Source of the DNA: Gammaproteobacteria bacterium
Lineage (GTDB): Bacteria > Pseudomonadota > Gammaproteobacteria > Pseudomonadales > Cellvibrionaceae
Assembly (NCBI GenBank): GCA_021151835.1
Contig: JAGKWO010000022.1
Coordinates: forward strand, 4,500 to 68,499
DNA: 64,000 nt
Direction of reading: 5' to 3'
The position numbers and the translations under genes were made by a program. The notes beneath the pieces were generated by a model that was not told where the DNA came from, did not search any database, and saw only the letters and a list, made by a program, of their open reading frames with translations. Positions 9,289 to 18,809 of this stretch are shown here, piece after piece. The stretch's first letter is position 1. Each line of letters begins with the position of its first letter.

Positions 9289-11877
9289 TTATTGCAACAG
9301 CATCACTGCACTGCCGAGGCTGGCGGCGCAGGTTGCTTTAACGGTGGTCAGGGTGCGATCTGCGGCACAACTGGTGCCGCAGCTGATCATGTTATCGATC
9401 AGTTGATTCAATTCCTGGCGTAATACCGCCGGATTGGCCTGTTGCTCCAGTTTGGTATGCGGGCCGGATGCGTCGGCAATTTCTGCCGCCAGCAAACGGT
9501 GCAGCAAGGGTTCGATGATCAAATCGCGTTTGGCGCCGCTATCAAATGCCGTAGTGGCGGGCGCACTGAAATCAAAGCCGGGGAAGACCGCAGCGCGGGC
9601 AGCATTGGCGCCACCACTGTTGCCGACCAGCGCATTACAGTAGGCAACGGTCAATTGGGTGATGCCCATTTGCTGCGCTGCCAGGAATCCATCCAGGTTA
9701 GTGAGTGTTGGCAACTGTTGTTTCACTTTGTCATAGGTGCCGGCGACCAATGGTGTCGTGGCCGGGATACCTGTCATCGCCGCCAGGCTGGCGTTGATCT
9801 CGGCAAAGTCGCGCAGGCCCAGTGACGGCTGGTCAGGAATATCGGCCGGTTCGGCGGGCGGTGCAATGGTCGGCGTGGTGCGCGTGTACTGATGATCGCC
9901 AATTCGGTCAAACGTCAGGAAGAAAACATCGTCCCCCGGTCCGCTCTTGGCTTCCACCACAGTGCCGAGCGGGGAGAGTGACTGGCGCCCGCCCACCGCC
10001 GCCGCTGAATTCAATTGGGTGTCGAGGTGCGCAAAGACCTGGCCGGCAACTGCCTCGGTACCGTTAACACCAATGCGAATCCCTTTAATGGGAACCGGTG
10101 CCGTCAGAGAGCCACCGCCCAATACGGTGAAGAATGGTGTGGCGAACAGGTAGCCGTAATCGTCCAGTTGCTGTACCTCAAAGACGATAAAGCAGTTGCC
10201 GGTTTTGCCACTGGCGGTTTCGGTGAAGCAGGCGGGCTGGTTAATCAAGTCCGATACGTTGAACAGCAGCAGGTAGCGCGCACCGACGCCGACGTCGAAG
10301 TTGGTTTTGATATCCCCCGCGCTCATCGCACGTTTGTGGATCGCCAGGAAGCGTACGCTGCCAGCCCACGGCCGGTTGCCGGATACTTCATTGCCGACCA
10401 CCAGTGCATAGCTGCTATCCCAATCTTTCAGGAAGGCGCCGGCCTGGGGATCGTTATCGCCGGTGAATTCGCCGTTCACATACAGGCGGCGGCCGCGAAT
10501 CGGGTCGAAAGTCATCACCACATGTTGCAACGAGGCTTGCGCGCGCTCGTCATTGTCATCGGTTGCCAGCACCATCAAGCCGTTGGCGTCGCTCTTGTCG
10601 GTGCGATTCATGGCTACGTAGTTGTAGTCGTATTGGCCAAGGCTGAAGTTGCGCTCGGTGGTGCTACCGGAATAGCTCACAATCCGCGCCGGGTTATTGT
10701 CGTTCGCGCCCTGGTCCAGGCTGTCCGGGATTATCCAGGTTTCTACCGTGTATTCACCGGAGCCGCGCAGTACATCGAAGAACTTTTTACTGCCGCTGAC
10801 GGTGGCTTGTGCGCGACCGTTATCCACGAACTTCACGCCCCAGGCGCTGCTCCAGGCAACATTGCCGATCAGGTTCAGGTCGGCCACCGGATCTATCCCC
10901 GAGGTGTCAAAGGCGATGGTGCCCTTGCCGGTCTTGAATTCGTATTTGGCGATGATGTCGCTATCGATCCGGCCGCCGCTGCTCAAGACAAACGCATCGC
11001 CCAGGCCTACCGCTTTACTGACGACCAGGTCCGGGTCCACCTCAACGGCGGTGATGGTGTCGGCAAACGCCTGGATAGCAGCTTGCATGGTGGTGGCGTT
11101 AGCAGCGCAATCGCTCCAGCAGTTGTGGGAATCGGCGCGCAAGCGCTGTACCAGGCGCGACTGGGCGGGGTTGTCCAAACGCATTTTGCTTTTCGCGGCC
11201 TGGTAGGCGGCATCCACTTCAGCGCTGGCGAAATAGGGTTGTTGGCGCGTAGCGGCAGATTCCGAGTGGCAACCGGAGCAATACTGGGTCAGCACCGGAT
11301 ACACGGTGGTCGCAAAGTTACCGCTGCTTACCGGGAAACTTTTGGTGTCACTGATCGTGTGGTCGGCAGGTGCTTTGAGGACTACATCGTTGGCGGTGGT
11401 TTCCCGTGGGCCCGCCCACTTGTTGATCCAGCCGGTAACGATATCGCCACAGGCTACCGGGTCCGAGGTCCAGCAATTGTGGCCGCCGGCAACTTTGGTC
11501 ACCAGGCGGGAAGACGCCGGGTCGGCCATGTTGACCAGGCCGTTTTCAATAACTGCATCGTAAGCGAGGTTAATGTCATCGCCGCGCGCAAACGTGGGAG
11601 CCTGGGTTTGGTGGCACGCGCCACAGCGGTCGGTACGGGCGATATTGATCCAGAGTTCGTTCTGGAATTTGACGATATCCGGTGTGCCAGCGGGTTTAGC
11701 GCCCTTATACACAAAATCGCTACCACCGTTATTAACGGGGGGAGGGTTGTTGGGTTTTACATCGCTGCTGCTGCCTGAGCCACAGCCGGCGAGCAAGCTG
11801 CTTAATAGCAATAATGCCAGACCCAGCTTCGGCCATTGCAGGCGTGCGCATGCTGGATAAGAGTGCTTATTCATCAT
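9289..11877 (-). CDS. LamG-domain lipoprotein with CxxCH heme motifs
   Basis: An 862-aa lipoprotein. The start is the ATG at 11877, one base after the upstream stop, preceded by AAAGGTGAA. The lipobox is LLAGC, followed by a Ser/Gly/Pro linker. CGACH (near residue 85) and CSGCH (near 200) are c-type heme-binding patterns, and each is followed by a spaced HNCW motif (DSHNCWSDC in the second). Residues about 345-520 form a LamG/concanavalin-like domain (GEYTVETWI, RRLYVNGEFTGD, RFLAIHKRAMSAGDI). The C-terminal third is unrecognised. The order of cytochrome-like part plus LamG recalls planctomycete-type PSCyt/PSD1 proteins. It is probably an envelope-anchored redox or scaffold protein; the substrate is unknown. 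Confidence 0.75.
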   Translation of the reverse strand: MMNKHSYPACARLQWPKLGLALLLLSSLLAGCGSGSSSDVKPNNPPPVNNGGSDFVYKGAKPAGTPDIVKFQNELWINIARTDRCGACHQTQAPTFARGDDINLAYDAVIENGLVNMADPASSRLVTKVAGGHNCWTSDPVACGDIVTGWINKWAGPRETTANDVVLKAPADHTISDTKSFPVSSGNFATTVYPVLTQYCSGCHSESAATRQQPYFASAEVDAAYQAAKSKMRLDNPAQSRLVQRLRADSHNCWSDCAANATTMQAAIQAFADTITAVEVDPDLVVSKAVGLGDAFVLSSGGRIDSDIIAKYEFKTGKGTIAFDTSGIDPVADLNLIGNVAWSSAWGVKFVDNGRAQATVSGSKKFFDVLRGSGEYTVETWIIPDSLDQGANDNNPARIVSYSGSTTERNFSLGQYDYNYVAMNRTDKSDANGLMVLATDDNDERAQASLQHVVMTFDPIRGRRLYVNGEFTGDNDPQAGAFLKDWDSSYALVVGNEVSGNRPWAGSVRFLAIHKRAMSAGDIKTNFDVGVGARYLLLFNVSDLINQPACFTETASGKTGNCFIVFEVQQLDDYGYLFATPFFTVLGGGSLTAPVPIKGIRIGVNGTEAVAGQVFAHLDTQLNSAAAVGGRQSLSPLGTVVEAKSGPGDDVFFLTFDRIGDHQYTRTTPTIAPPAEPADIPDQPSLGLRDFAEINASLAAMTGIPATTPLVAGTYDKVKQQLPTLTNLDGFLAAQQMGITQLTVAYCNALVGNSGGANAARAAVFPGFDFSAPATTAFDSGAKRDLIIEPLLHRLLAAEIADASGPHTKLEQQANPAVLRQELNQLIDNMISCGTSCAADRTLTTVKATCAASLGSAVMLLQ

Positions 11878-11878
11878 G

Positions 11879-13111
11879 TTATTCACCTTTGCAATAGTTG
11901 GCGGTGTCGACAAACACTTGTTTCAGTTGGTAGCCAGAGGTAGCAAAACTGGTCGTGAACTCGTTAATTTTGCTGCGATCAGTGGCGTCGGCTGGCTTAC
12001 GCAAGCACACGTTCTGGAATACTTTTTCTACCTGGCATTGGGCAAATGCATGGCTATGGGCGATTTCTGTATTCATGGATTTGGCGCCGGTACCTTTACC
12101 GGGCAAGGTTGAATCCCAGCCCAGGAACTGGTTGATGCCGGTGCGCCAGTAGTTTTGCCAGTCATCGTTTTGCGTGACGTAACCGTATTTGAAGGTGTTG
12201 GCGTTAATGCGGTATTTCTTCTCCACGCGGCTGTTGGTATCCGGGTCCAGGGTACCTTCGGTGTTGTAGTGGATGCTGCCGTTCAGGCCTTCCGGGTCGG
12301 CATCGACATCGTATTCGAAATCGTAATAGGCATAGGCCTTGGCCATCGGGTCCATGCCGTTGTGGCAGCCGATACAGTTGTTAAGGAATACCCGGCTATC
12401 GCCACCGGGGCTGCGGCTCACGTCCTGGCGGATAAAATCCGGCACCAGGCTGGTGTCGTGTACTTGCTCCAGGTCGCGGCAGAGATGGTTCAATAGGGTG
12501 AAGCGGAACATCGCACGGTTGGTCCCGGCGATAAAAAATGCCTTGGCCGCCGCCCGGCTTGTGATAACACCGGACGTTGCTTCCGCCGGTAAACCGTTCA
12601 CCGCAGATTGGTTGCGCTTGACCAGTGTATTTTTCAGGCTGACGCCCTGGGCCTCAATCGCTTCGTAGTGGGCATTGTTGTTGTTGGAGTAGGCCGGTAA
12701 ACCGGACGCATTACTGGTGTAGATAACATCCCCGTACAGCGCCGAGCGGAAGTCTTCCCCGTCGCGCACCAGGCCGATAATGGTGGCGGTGTAATCGTTG
12801 AGCGGTGCAAATACGGTGCGGTCGCGGTTGGTCCAGGGCGTGACCATGTTCTTCAGGGTAACGCCGTAAAAGGCTTCATTATCCATGGCGATGTTAACGG
12901 CGGCTGCGACATCGCCGTTGCGGATGTGGGTCGCCATGGACTGCAATACGGCTTCAGTAGGGGGAACCCCTGCAACACGGTTGTGAATTTGCAGGGCCTG
13001 TTCCCTGGGTCCAGCGAAGCTGCCAGCAGCGATAAACGCCAGGGCAAAAATTCCCATACGGGAAATACGCTGAACCAGCTTGCTAAGGATGCTGGTAGAC
13101 GGAATAGTCAC
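11879..13111 (-). CDS. exported CxxCH (DUF1585/1592-like) protein, first gene of the leftward operon
   Basis: A 410-aa protein started at the GTG at 13111, because AGGAGC lies four bases before it. No better ribosome site precedes the other starts. A signal peptide (MGIFALAFIAAGSFAG) begins near residue 19. The single motif NNCIGCHNGMDPMAKAYAYY near residue 246 joins a c-heme signature to the CxGCHxxxDP context seen in DUF1585/DUF1588-type cytochrome proteins. Extra cysteines lie near the C-terminus (FAQCQVEKVFQNVCLRKP). Its stop is one base before the ATG of the LamG lipoprotein, which indicates translational coupling. Probably a periplasmic partner of that lipoprotein. Confidence 0.72.
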   Translation of the reverse strand: MTIPSTSILSKLVQRISRMGIFALAFIAAGSFAGPREQALQIHNRVAGVPPTEAVLQSMATHIRNGDVAAAVNIAMDNEAFYGVTLKNMVTPWTNRDRTVFAPLNDYTATIIGLVRDGEDFRSALYGDVIYTSNASGLPAYSNNNNAHYEAIEAQGVSLKNTLVKRNQSAVNGLPAEATSGVITSRAAAKAFFIAGTNRAMFRFTLLNHLCRDLEQVHDTSLVPDFIRQDVSRSPGGDSRVFLNNCIGCHNGMDPMAKAYAYYDFEYDVDADPEGLNGSIHYNTEGTLDPDTNSRVEKKYRINANTFKYGYVTQNDDWQNYWRTGINQFLGWDSTLPGKGTGAKSMNTEIAHSHAFAQCQVEKVFQNVCLRKPADATDRSKINEFTTSFATSGYQLKQVFVDTANYCKGE

Positions 13112-13705
13112 GGTGGCTCCTGATTGCTGCAGGTCGCAGCTAACATGGTTAATAAAAATCATGGTTGATAAAAATGCATCGGCACAGGCTATCCTTAGGT
13201 GACATAAAATCCGGGGTTACCGGATTTCGGATACAGCATGGCCTGAAAGTCTTATTGTCGCGTTAGCGCACTATGCAGCGACTATGCCTAAAACCGGCCG
13301 GCCGCCAATGAACAGGTGCAATACGTTCAGAATTAGAATTGGTTCTCTCTTCCTGGTACAAATCGACAAACAATCTCCCACAGGCGTAAATTTTAGCGCT
13401 ATTAGCCGCTGGTGGATTGGCCGCTGGTCGGTTGCCAAACGGTGGTACAACTGGCGCAAATTGTCACTTTGGGGTGGGGATCGGCAATTTGTGATCTGGT
13501 TCAAATTGCCTTATTGGATGAAGTTTGGGCGATGCCGAGCGGTAAAACGAGATGCCGCTCACACCGGACGAGTTCGGGCAGGATGATTGGCGTGCCCTTG
13601 GCTACTCTGTAGGCATTCGCAGTGGTTGGCGTGGGTTTTGAATAGCGCTTACGAATCGCCGGTTTGGTGTTTACTTTTTGGCAGCACTTTATGATGCATT
13701 TCTTG
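13112..13705. promoter_or_regulatory. divergent control region between the two heme/LamG gene sets
   Basis: About 590 bp separate the leftward and rightward gene sets, and no credible gene lies in it. It contains an exact inverted repeat GGCAATTTG-N10-CAAATTGCC at 13483-13510 and a further CAAATTG at about 13457. Both promoters must lie here, but I could not assign a confident -35/-10 pair. Confidence 0.55.
13483..13510. promoter_or_regulatory. candidate operator: 9-bp inverted repeat with 10-bp spacer
   Basis: The arms GGCAATTTG (13483-13491) and CAAATTGCC (13502-13510) are exact reverse complements. The 19-bp centre-to-centre distance is close to two helical turns, as expected for a dimeric regulator on one DNA face. 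It lies about 200 bp before the rightward start. The binding protein is unknown. Confidence 0.4.
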
Positions 13706-16700
13706 ATGGATACCTACATCACCCTGAGACGCGCGGCCGGCCACCAGTGCCTGGTCTGGGCGGTATTAACGGCGGCGTTAATCGGATGTGGCGGCAGTGG
13801 CGGGGGCGGCAGTTCAAATTCTGGCCAGGATCCGGACCCGGTAGTGGTTGATCTCCCCATCGCTTATATCCAGCGCCCCATTCCTGTGGATGAAGACGAA
13901 AACCCGGTTTTTCCCGATGTATTCAAGCCTGAAGAGTTTAATCCGGGTGGTGAGTTGTACCTTAAGGATCGCGCCACCGCACAAGCAGCGGTAACCAATA
14001 TTACCCGCCAGGCATTTGTCGATAACGAATTTTTTGATCCGCAAAAGCCGAATTACGATGTGAAAGATGTGTCGGTCCACCCCGCTGGCGACCGCTTGCT
14101 GTTTTCCATGCGCGCGCCGCTGGACCCGGATATGGATGAGGATGACGAGCGCCAGCCAACCTGGAATATCTGGGAATACAACATCAAAACCAAAGTCTTG
14201 CACCGCATTATTGGTTCGGATTTCGAAGCCGAAAAAGGCCACGATGTTGCGCCGCACTATTTGCCCGACGGACGAATCCTGTTCACCTCCAATCGCCAGA
14301 AGCGCAGCAAGGAAATCCTGCTCGACGAAGGCAAGCCGCAATTTGGCGCAACGGCTACGCAAGATGACGACATCATCAATTTCCTGCTGCACACCGTGAA
14401 GGAAGATGGTACGGACATCCAGCAGCTTACCTATAACCAAAGCCATGACATCCAACCCGGTGTGCTGGCCGATGGCCGCCTGCTGTTTACACGCTGGCAG
14501 GGCAATAATCCGGATCGTTTAAGTTTCTATACGTCGAATCCCGATGGCACCGATATCCAGCGCTATTTCGGTTACGTCAGCCTCAATACCGAACCGGATG
14601 AAACGCTGGACGAAGCGCCGCGCCTGTTCCATCCACAAGTCATGCCGGATGGCCGCATCGCTGCCATCTATATGCAAAACACCCTGCAACTGGGTGGGGA
14701 TATGGTGGTGATCGATGGTCGCCAGGCTGCTGAAGGCGGGATTGAGTCCATCTCCATCAAGCCGGTGGATATAGGTACGGATGTGGTATCCCTGCATGGT
14801 CGCTTCGCTTCGTTATCGCCACTTTATGATGGCACCAATCGCCTGCTGGTGAGCTGGAGCCAGTGCCGCTTGATGGAAACCGCAACCCGCCGTTTGCAAC
14901 CTTGCCTCGCTAACCTGTTGGTGGCGGGCGAGCCGATTGATGGTTATGAAGAAGCGGAGCCGCTCTACGGTATCTGGATTTATGATGTCACCAACCAGGC
15001 TCAATTGCCGGTGGTGTTGGGTGAAAGTGGCAAGATGTTCACCGAAGCTGTGGCGCTGGCGGTGCAATCCGCTCCCCCTGCATTTATCGCCCCCAAAACC
15101 AACGCCACCCTGGCGGCAGAAAACGTTGGCGTGCTCCATATCCGCAGTGTCTATGATTTGGACGGCACTTTTAATGCGATGGGAAGTGGTGTCGCCAGCC
15201 TGGCAGCGATGGCGGCGCGCCCCGCCGAGCAGCGCCCGGCGCGTTTTATCCGCTTGCTAAAAGCCGTATCCGTACCCGACAACGACACCCTGAATGACCA
15301 GGATGACAATGTGTACGGAAACCTGATGAATGCGAATAGCGGCATTCGTGAAATTCTTGGCTATGCGCCGGTCGAGCCCGATGGTTCGGTGCTGGTCAAA
15401 GTCCCTTCCGATGTAGCGTTTTCCATTGAGATACTGGATAAGGATGGTCGCCAGATCAGCGCCAACCACAACACCTGGTTGCAGGTTCGCCCCGGTGAAA
15501 CCTTGCAATGCAACGGTTGCCATGCCCCAACCAATACCGAGGCTGTCCACGGTCGTTATGGTTTGCCGCAATCCCCGGCCTCAATTAATACCGGTGCAGC
15601 AACGGCGGCGAGCTTCGCCAACACCCAACGCTACGATGCCCTCGGCGCACCCGTTGTGCCGGAAATGGGGCAAACCATGGCAGAGTTCGCTGCAAAATCG
15701 ACGTACTGCACCGACCCTACCCAAAGCAATACCTGTTATCCGATGAAAGGGCCTGAAGGCGGACAAAACCTGCGCGATCCGTCCGTCGACCTGATCTATC
15801 GCGATGAATGGTCTGCACCAGCGATAACGCCCGCGGAAAGTTTTGCATATCGCTACAACGACCTGTTGCCTCCACCGGCTACGCCAGACCAGATTCCGGC
15901 CCCAACTCCCGCTGCCTGCCGCGAGGAAAATAGCTGGAACTCCAACTGCCGGGTTGTCATTAATTACGAATACCATATCCAGAATTTCTGGGAGCGCGAA
16001 CGCGCGCCGCTGACTGAAACCGATCCGGCTACCCTGATCAGTATCACCTCGAACAACTGTGTTGGTTGCCATACCAATAGCGATATGGCGGGTAATGTGA
16101 ATGTGCGCATCCCGTCCGGCCAATTGGAGTTGGGGCGCACCAAAGTCGCGGCCAATGCGCGCATGCTGTCGTACAATCAATTGACCCAGGGCAACCAGCG
16201 CCAGATCCAATACCTGTACGAAGGTGCCTTGGCAACGCTGATTCCGGTGTGCGAATTTGAAGAAAATTACGATTGGATTCCTCAGTGTGAAGTCACGCGG
16301 GATACCGAAGGTAAACCGACCTGCGCCGGTATTCCGGTTGCCAATTGTCCGTTCGTCATCCTTAACGACGTTACCGGTGAGCTGGAGCTGGATGCGGCAA
16401 CAGGCAATCCGGTTCCGCGCCAGGTGCAAACGCCGTTTTTGCCACCGCCGATGAACCGCGGCAGCGCCAATAACAGCACGCGCTTTTTTGATCGCTTTGC
16501 GCCGCAGTGGAATGGCATGCAAGCCTACAAAACGGGAACTATAGTGTTTTACGATCCGGTACCCGGTGATGCTGAATTAGGTTGGACGTTCCGCGCGCGG
16601 GTCGATAATCTAGGTGCCGCACCGAATCCTGCGGTTGCGCAGACGCCTCAATGGCAACGGTTGCGCCAGCGGCAGATTTCCGATCTGGTGAACCATGCCG

Positions 16701-16798
16701 ATGCGCTCAACCCGGCAGAATTAAAATTGTTATCGGAATGGCTCGACACTGATGGTCGCTATTACACCAACCCGTTTGAAATGGCGATTCAAAATTAA
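13706..16798 (+). CDS. HzsA-like/PD40 beta-propeller lipoprotein with two CxxCH motifs
   Basis: About 1030 aa. A lipobox (TAALIGC) is followed by GGSGGGG. Starts at 13664, 13691 and 13706 are possible; none has a strong ribosome site, and 13706 gives the most ordinary signal length. The N-terminal half has repeated PD40/TolB-like phrases (HYLPDGRILFTSNRQ, GVLADGRLLFTRW, VMPDGRIAAIYM), which imply a beta-propeller. The second half carries ETLQCNGCHAP (near residue 602) and NNCVGCHTNSD (near 785), which are c-heme motifs. The architecture recalls the hydrazine-synthase alpha-subunit-like family found widely outside anammox bacteria. Anammox chemistry is not implied. It is probably an envelope multiheme protein and heads the rightward operon. 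Confidence 0.75.
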   Translation: MDTYITLRRAAGHQCLVWAVLTAALIGCGGSGGGGSSNSGQDPDPVVVDLPIAYIQRPIPVDEDENPVFPDVFKPEEFNPGGELYLKDRATAQAAVTNITRQAFVDNEFFDPQKPNYDVKDVSVHPAGDRLLFSMRAPLDPDMDEDDERQPTWNIWEYNIKTKVLHRIIGSDFEAEKGHDVAPHYLPDGRILFTSNRQKRSKEILLDEGKPQFGATATQDDDIINFLLHTVKEDGTDIQQLTYNQSHDIQPGVLADGRLLFTRWQGNNPDRLSFYTSNPDGTDIQRYFGYVSLNTEPDETLDEAPRLFHPQVMPDGRIAAIYMQNTLQLGGDMVVIDGRQAAEGGIESISIKPVDIGTDVVSLHGRFASLSPLYDGTNRLLVSWSQCRLMETATRRLQPCLANLLVAGEPIDGYEEAEPLYGIWIYDVTNQAQLPVVLGESGKMFTEAVALAVQSAPPAFIAPKTNATLAAENVGVLHIRSVYDLDGTFNAMGSGVASLAAMAARPAEQRPARFIRLLKAVSVPDNDTLNDQDDNVYGNLMNANSGIREILGYAPVEPDGSVLVKVPSDVAFSIEILDKDGRQISANHNTWLQVRPGETLQCNGCHAPTNTEAVHGRYGLPQSPASINTGAATAASFANTQRYDALGAPVVPEMGQTMAEFAAKSTYCTDPTQSNTCYPMKGPEGGQNLRDPSVDLIYRDEWSAPAITPAESFAYRYNDLLPPPATPDQIPAPTPAACREENSWNSNCRVVINYEYHIQNFWERERAPLTETDPATLISITSNNCVGCHTNSDMAGNVNVRIPSGQLELGRTKVAANARMLSYNQLTQGNQRQIQYLYEGALATLIPVCEFEENYDWIPQCEVTRDTEGKPTCAGIPVANCPFVILNDVTGELELDAATGNPVPRQVQTPFLPPPMNRGSANNSTRFFDRFAPQWNGMQAYKTGTIVFYDPVPGDAELGWTFRARVDNLGAAPNPAVAQTPQWQRLRQRQISDLVNHADALNPAELKLLSEWLDTDGRYYTNPFEMAIQN

Positions 16799-16855
16799 TA
16801 CAACAACGTATACAAATCTTCATTCAACAATTCATTTAAAAACAGAGATCAGGGC

Positions 16856-17653
16856 ATGATTGCCAGTTTTTCCGGAACGCGCCTGGTGCAGCGTTATCTT
16901 GTCGGGTTAGCGTTAGCGCTCTTGTGCGCGGCGCCCCAGGCACAAGCCCAATGGTTTGGCAGCAACTGGTTTGCGCCGGATGAGCCGCTGCAAGTCAGTG
17001 TTAATGATGCCTTTATCAATGTGTATTCCGGGCCGGGGCGCGGTTACCCGATTTTCCATGTGGTCGAACGCGAGGAAATTATCACGCTGCTAAAAAGCCG
17101 CACCGAATGGATCAAAATCAAAACCAAACGCGGCATTGTTGGCTGGATCAAGCGCGACGATATGCAATTCACTTTATCGCTGGATGGCAGCAAGCCGGAT
17201 TTCCCGGATAGCAAGCAAGCGGATTATTTAGTGAATCGTTTTGAAGTCGGCGCGGCATACGGTGATTTTGCCGGTGCCGACAGTGTGACCTTGAACCTCG
17301 GTTATCGCTTCACCAAAAATTTATCGGCGGAAGTTCGCTTTGCCGATAACACCGGCAAATTTTCCGATAGCGAAATTATTTCCGGCGCGGTGTTATTCCA
17401 ACCGTTTCCGGAGTTGCGTGGTTCACCATTTTTTAGTGTCGGCGGTGGCAAGATTAAAACTTTCCCCAGCTCCACGCTCGTGCAAACCGAGGACCGCGAA
17501 GACAATTTATTGCAAGCGAGCCTGGGCGCTTACATCCATATCACCGGCCGGTTTTTTGTGCGTGTGGAATACGTCAACCACTATGTACTCACCAGCCGCA
17601 ATACCAATGAAGAGGTCAATGAATGGAAACTTGGTTTCAACGTCTTTTTTTGA
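16856..17653 (+). CDS. SH3 (SH3_3) plus outer-membrane beta-barrel protein
   Basis: A 265-aa protein with a signal peptide ending in PQAQAQ. Residues about 45-105 form a bacterial SH3 domain (DAFINVYSGPGRGYPIFHVV, then TEWIKIKTKRGIVGWIKRDD). The remainder alternates short amphipathic strands (VTLNLGYRFTKNLSAEVRFA, FFVRVEYVNHYVLT) and ends in phenylalanine (GFNVFF), typical of an eight-strand outer-membrane barrel recognised by the BAM machinery. The SH3 part would face the periplasm, possibly touching peptidoglycan. Its end overlaps the next gene by 31 bp, so the two are very likely co-translated. Confidence 0.75.
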   Translation: MIASFSGTRLVQRYLVGLALALLCAAPQAQAQWFGSNWFAPDEPLQVSVNDAFINVYSGPGRGYPIFHVVEREEIITLLKSRTEWIKIKTKRGIVGWIKRDDMQFTLSLDGSKPDFPDSKQADYLVNRFEVGAAYGDFAGADSVTLNLGYRFTKNLSAEVRFADNTGKFSDSEIISGAVLFQPFPELRGSPFFSVGGGKIKTFPSSTLVQTEDREDNLLQASLGAYIHITGRFFVRVEYVNHYVLTSRNTNEEVNEWKLGFNVFF

Positions 17654-18288
17654 TCGCATTGCTCGCCGGTATTTCCAGCGTCAGCAGTTTTGCGTTTGCT
17701 CAGGAAGACGATGAGCAGGATGATGATGAACTTGGGCAAATCATTACCCCCGACATCAAACGCCGCACCATTAAAGAGGATGATCTCGACAGTGAAAATT
17801 TCGAGATGGGCGCGTTTTTTGGTTTGCTCAGCGTAGAAGACTTTGGTGCGAATGATGTGCAGGGAATTACTTTTGCCTATCACATCACCGAAGATTTTTT
17901 TGTGGAAGCTGCATACGCTGTTAGCAAAACTGAAAAAACCAGTTACGAATTATTAAGTGGCGGCGTTGAGTTACTCACTGAAGACCAGCGCGATATCAGC
18001 TATTACAATATCTCCCTCGGCTACAACTTTTTGCATGGCCAGGTTTATATCTCGGATAAGTGGAGCTTTAACAATCACTTTTATCTCACCCTGGGTGGCG
18101 GCAATACGGATTTCGCTGAAAAGGATTATTTCACTACCACCATCGGAGCGGGGCTGCGCTTTTACGCTACCGATTGGTTCGCGCTGGATTTAAGTATGCG
18201 CGGCCACAGTTTTGAGCACGAACTATTTGGCGAAACCAAACGCGTAACCAATCTTGAATCGCGCTTGGGTTTATCGTTGTTTTTCTAA
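17623..18288 (+). CDS. outer-membrane beta-barrel protein (OMP_myx_plus-like)
   Basis: A 221-aa protein with a signal peptide ending FAFAQ and an acidic segment (EDDEQDDDELGQ) before the barrel. The rest is a series of alternating strands ending in SRLGLSLFF, the C-terminal Phe signature of outer-membrane barrels. It resembles the TIGR04565-type outer membrane beta-barrel domain. The ATG lies inside the previous gene and is preceded by AAGAGG. The two adjacent barrels may form a pair or work with the lipoproteins encoded on either side. Function is unknown. Confidence 0.72.
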   Translation: METWFQRLFLIALLAGISSVSSFAFAQEDDEQDDDELGQIITPDIKRRTIKEDDLDSENFEMGAFFGLLSVEDFGANDVQGITFAYHITEDFFVEAAYAVSKTEKTSYELLSGGVELLTEDQRDISYYNISLGYNFLHGQVYISDKWSFNNHFYLTLGGGNTDFAEKDYFTTTIGAGLRFYATDWFALDLSMRGHSFEHELFGETKRVTNLESRLGLSLFF

Positions 18289-18317
18289 TTCTTTTTTAAT
18301 GAATGGCGGAGTTAATT

Positions 18318-18809
18318 ATGTCATTGCAAAAAATGTTTGCACGTGTTGCTGTTGTGGTTTCCCTGGCGATTTTATCGTTGTCTGCCAGTGCAGACCCGGC
18401 ACCGGATTTTACCTTGCAAAGCAGCACGGGTGAAAATGTGCGCCTCGCGGAACAGCGCGGGCAAGTGGTGATGCTGAATTTCTGGGCGTCCTGGTGCGGC
18501 CCATGCCGTAAAGAAATGCCGCTGCTGGATGCAATGTACCAACGCTACAGCAGCGCCGGTTTTGTGCTCTACGGTGTGAACGTGGAAGAGGACAACACCG
18601 ACGCTAAAAAATTATTAAAAGAATTGGGTGTAACCTTCCCGGTGTTATTCGACACCGAAAGTAAAGCCAGCAGCCTGTATAACGTGGATGCAATGCCGAC
18701 CACTGTGGTCATCGACAAAAAAGGCCAGGTTCGCTTTGTCAATCGCGGCTACAAAGATGGCGATGAAAATAAATACCGCGATCAAATTCGTGAGTTGATT
18801 AAAGAATGA
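18318..18809 (+). CDS. TlpA-family periplasmic thioredoxin
   Basis: A 163-aa TlpA/ResA-like protein with a signal peptide (SLAILSLSASA) and a thioredoxin fold carrying ASWCGPCRKEMPLL, the redox-active CxxC. The cis-proline loop is DAMPTTVVID. I chose the ATG at 18318 because GGAG lies six bases upstream; an in-frame ATG at 18303 lacks one. Family members reduce disulfides in the periplasm, often apocytochrome CxxCH cysteines or other cysteine proteins. That fits an operon encoding CxxCH proteins and a Cys-ended DUF4266 lipoprotein. Its stop overlaps the next start as ATGA. Confidence 0.88.
   Translation: MSLQKMFARVAVVVSLAILSLSASADPAPDFTLQSSTGENVRLAEQRGQVVMLNFWASWCGPCRKEMPLLDAMYQRYSSAGFVLYGVNVEEDNTDAKKLLKELGVTFPVLFDTESKASSLYNVDAMPTTVVIDKKGQVRFVNRGYKDGDENKYRDQIRELIKE

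Noticed and set aside
10015..11778. 587-codon open frame antisense to the LamG lipoprotein gene
   Set aside because: It is on the opposite strand inside a gene with a good ribosome site, lipobox and domain matches. Its translation is low-complexity Gly/Val/Ala, as expected from a GC-biased shadow frame.
15581..16522. 313-codon antisense open frame in the HzsA-like gene
   Set aside because: Shadow of the sense gene, which has two CxxCH motifs and beta-propeller repeats; no ribosome site or family support.
13664..16798. Anammox-like hydrazine synthase
   Set aside because: Although the 1030-aa protein recalls the HzsA-like family, no HzsB/HzsC or anammox context exists, so hydrazine chemistry is not supported.
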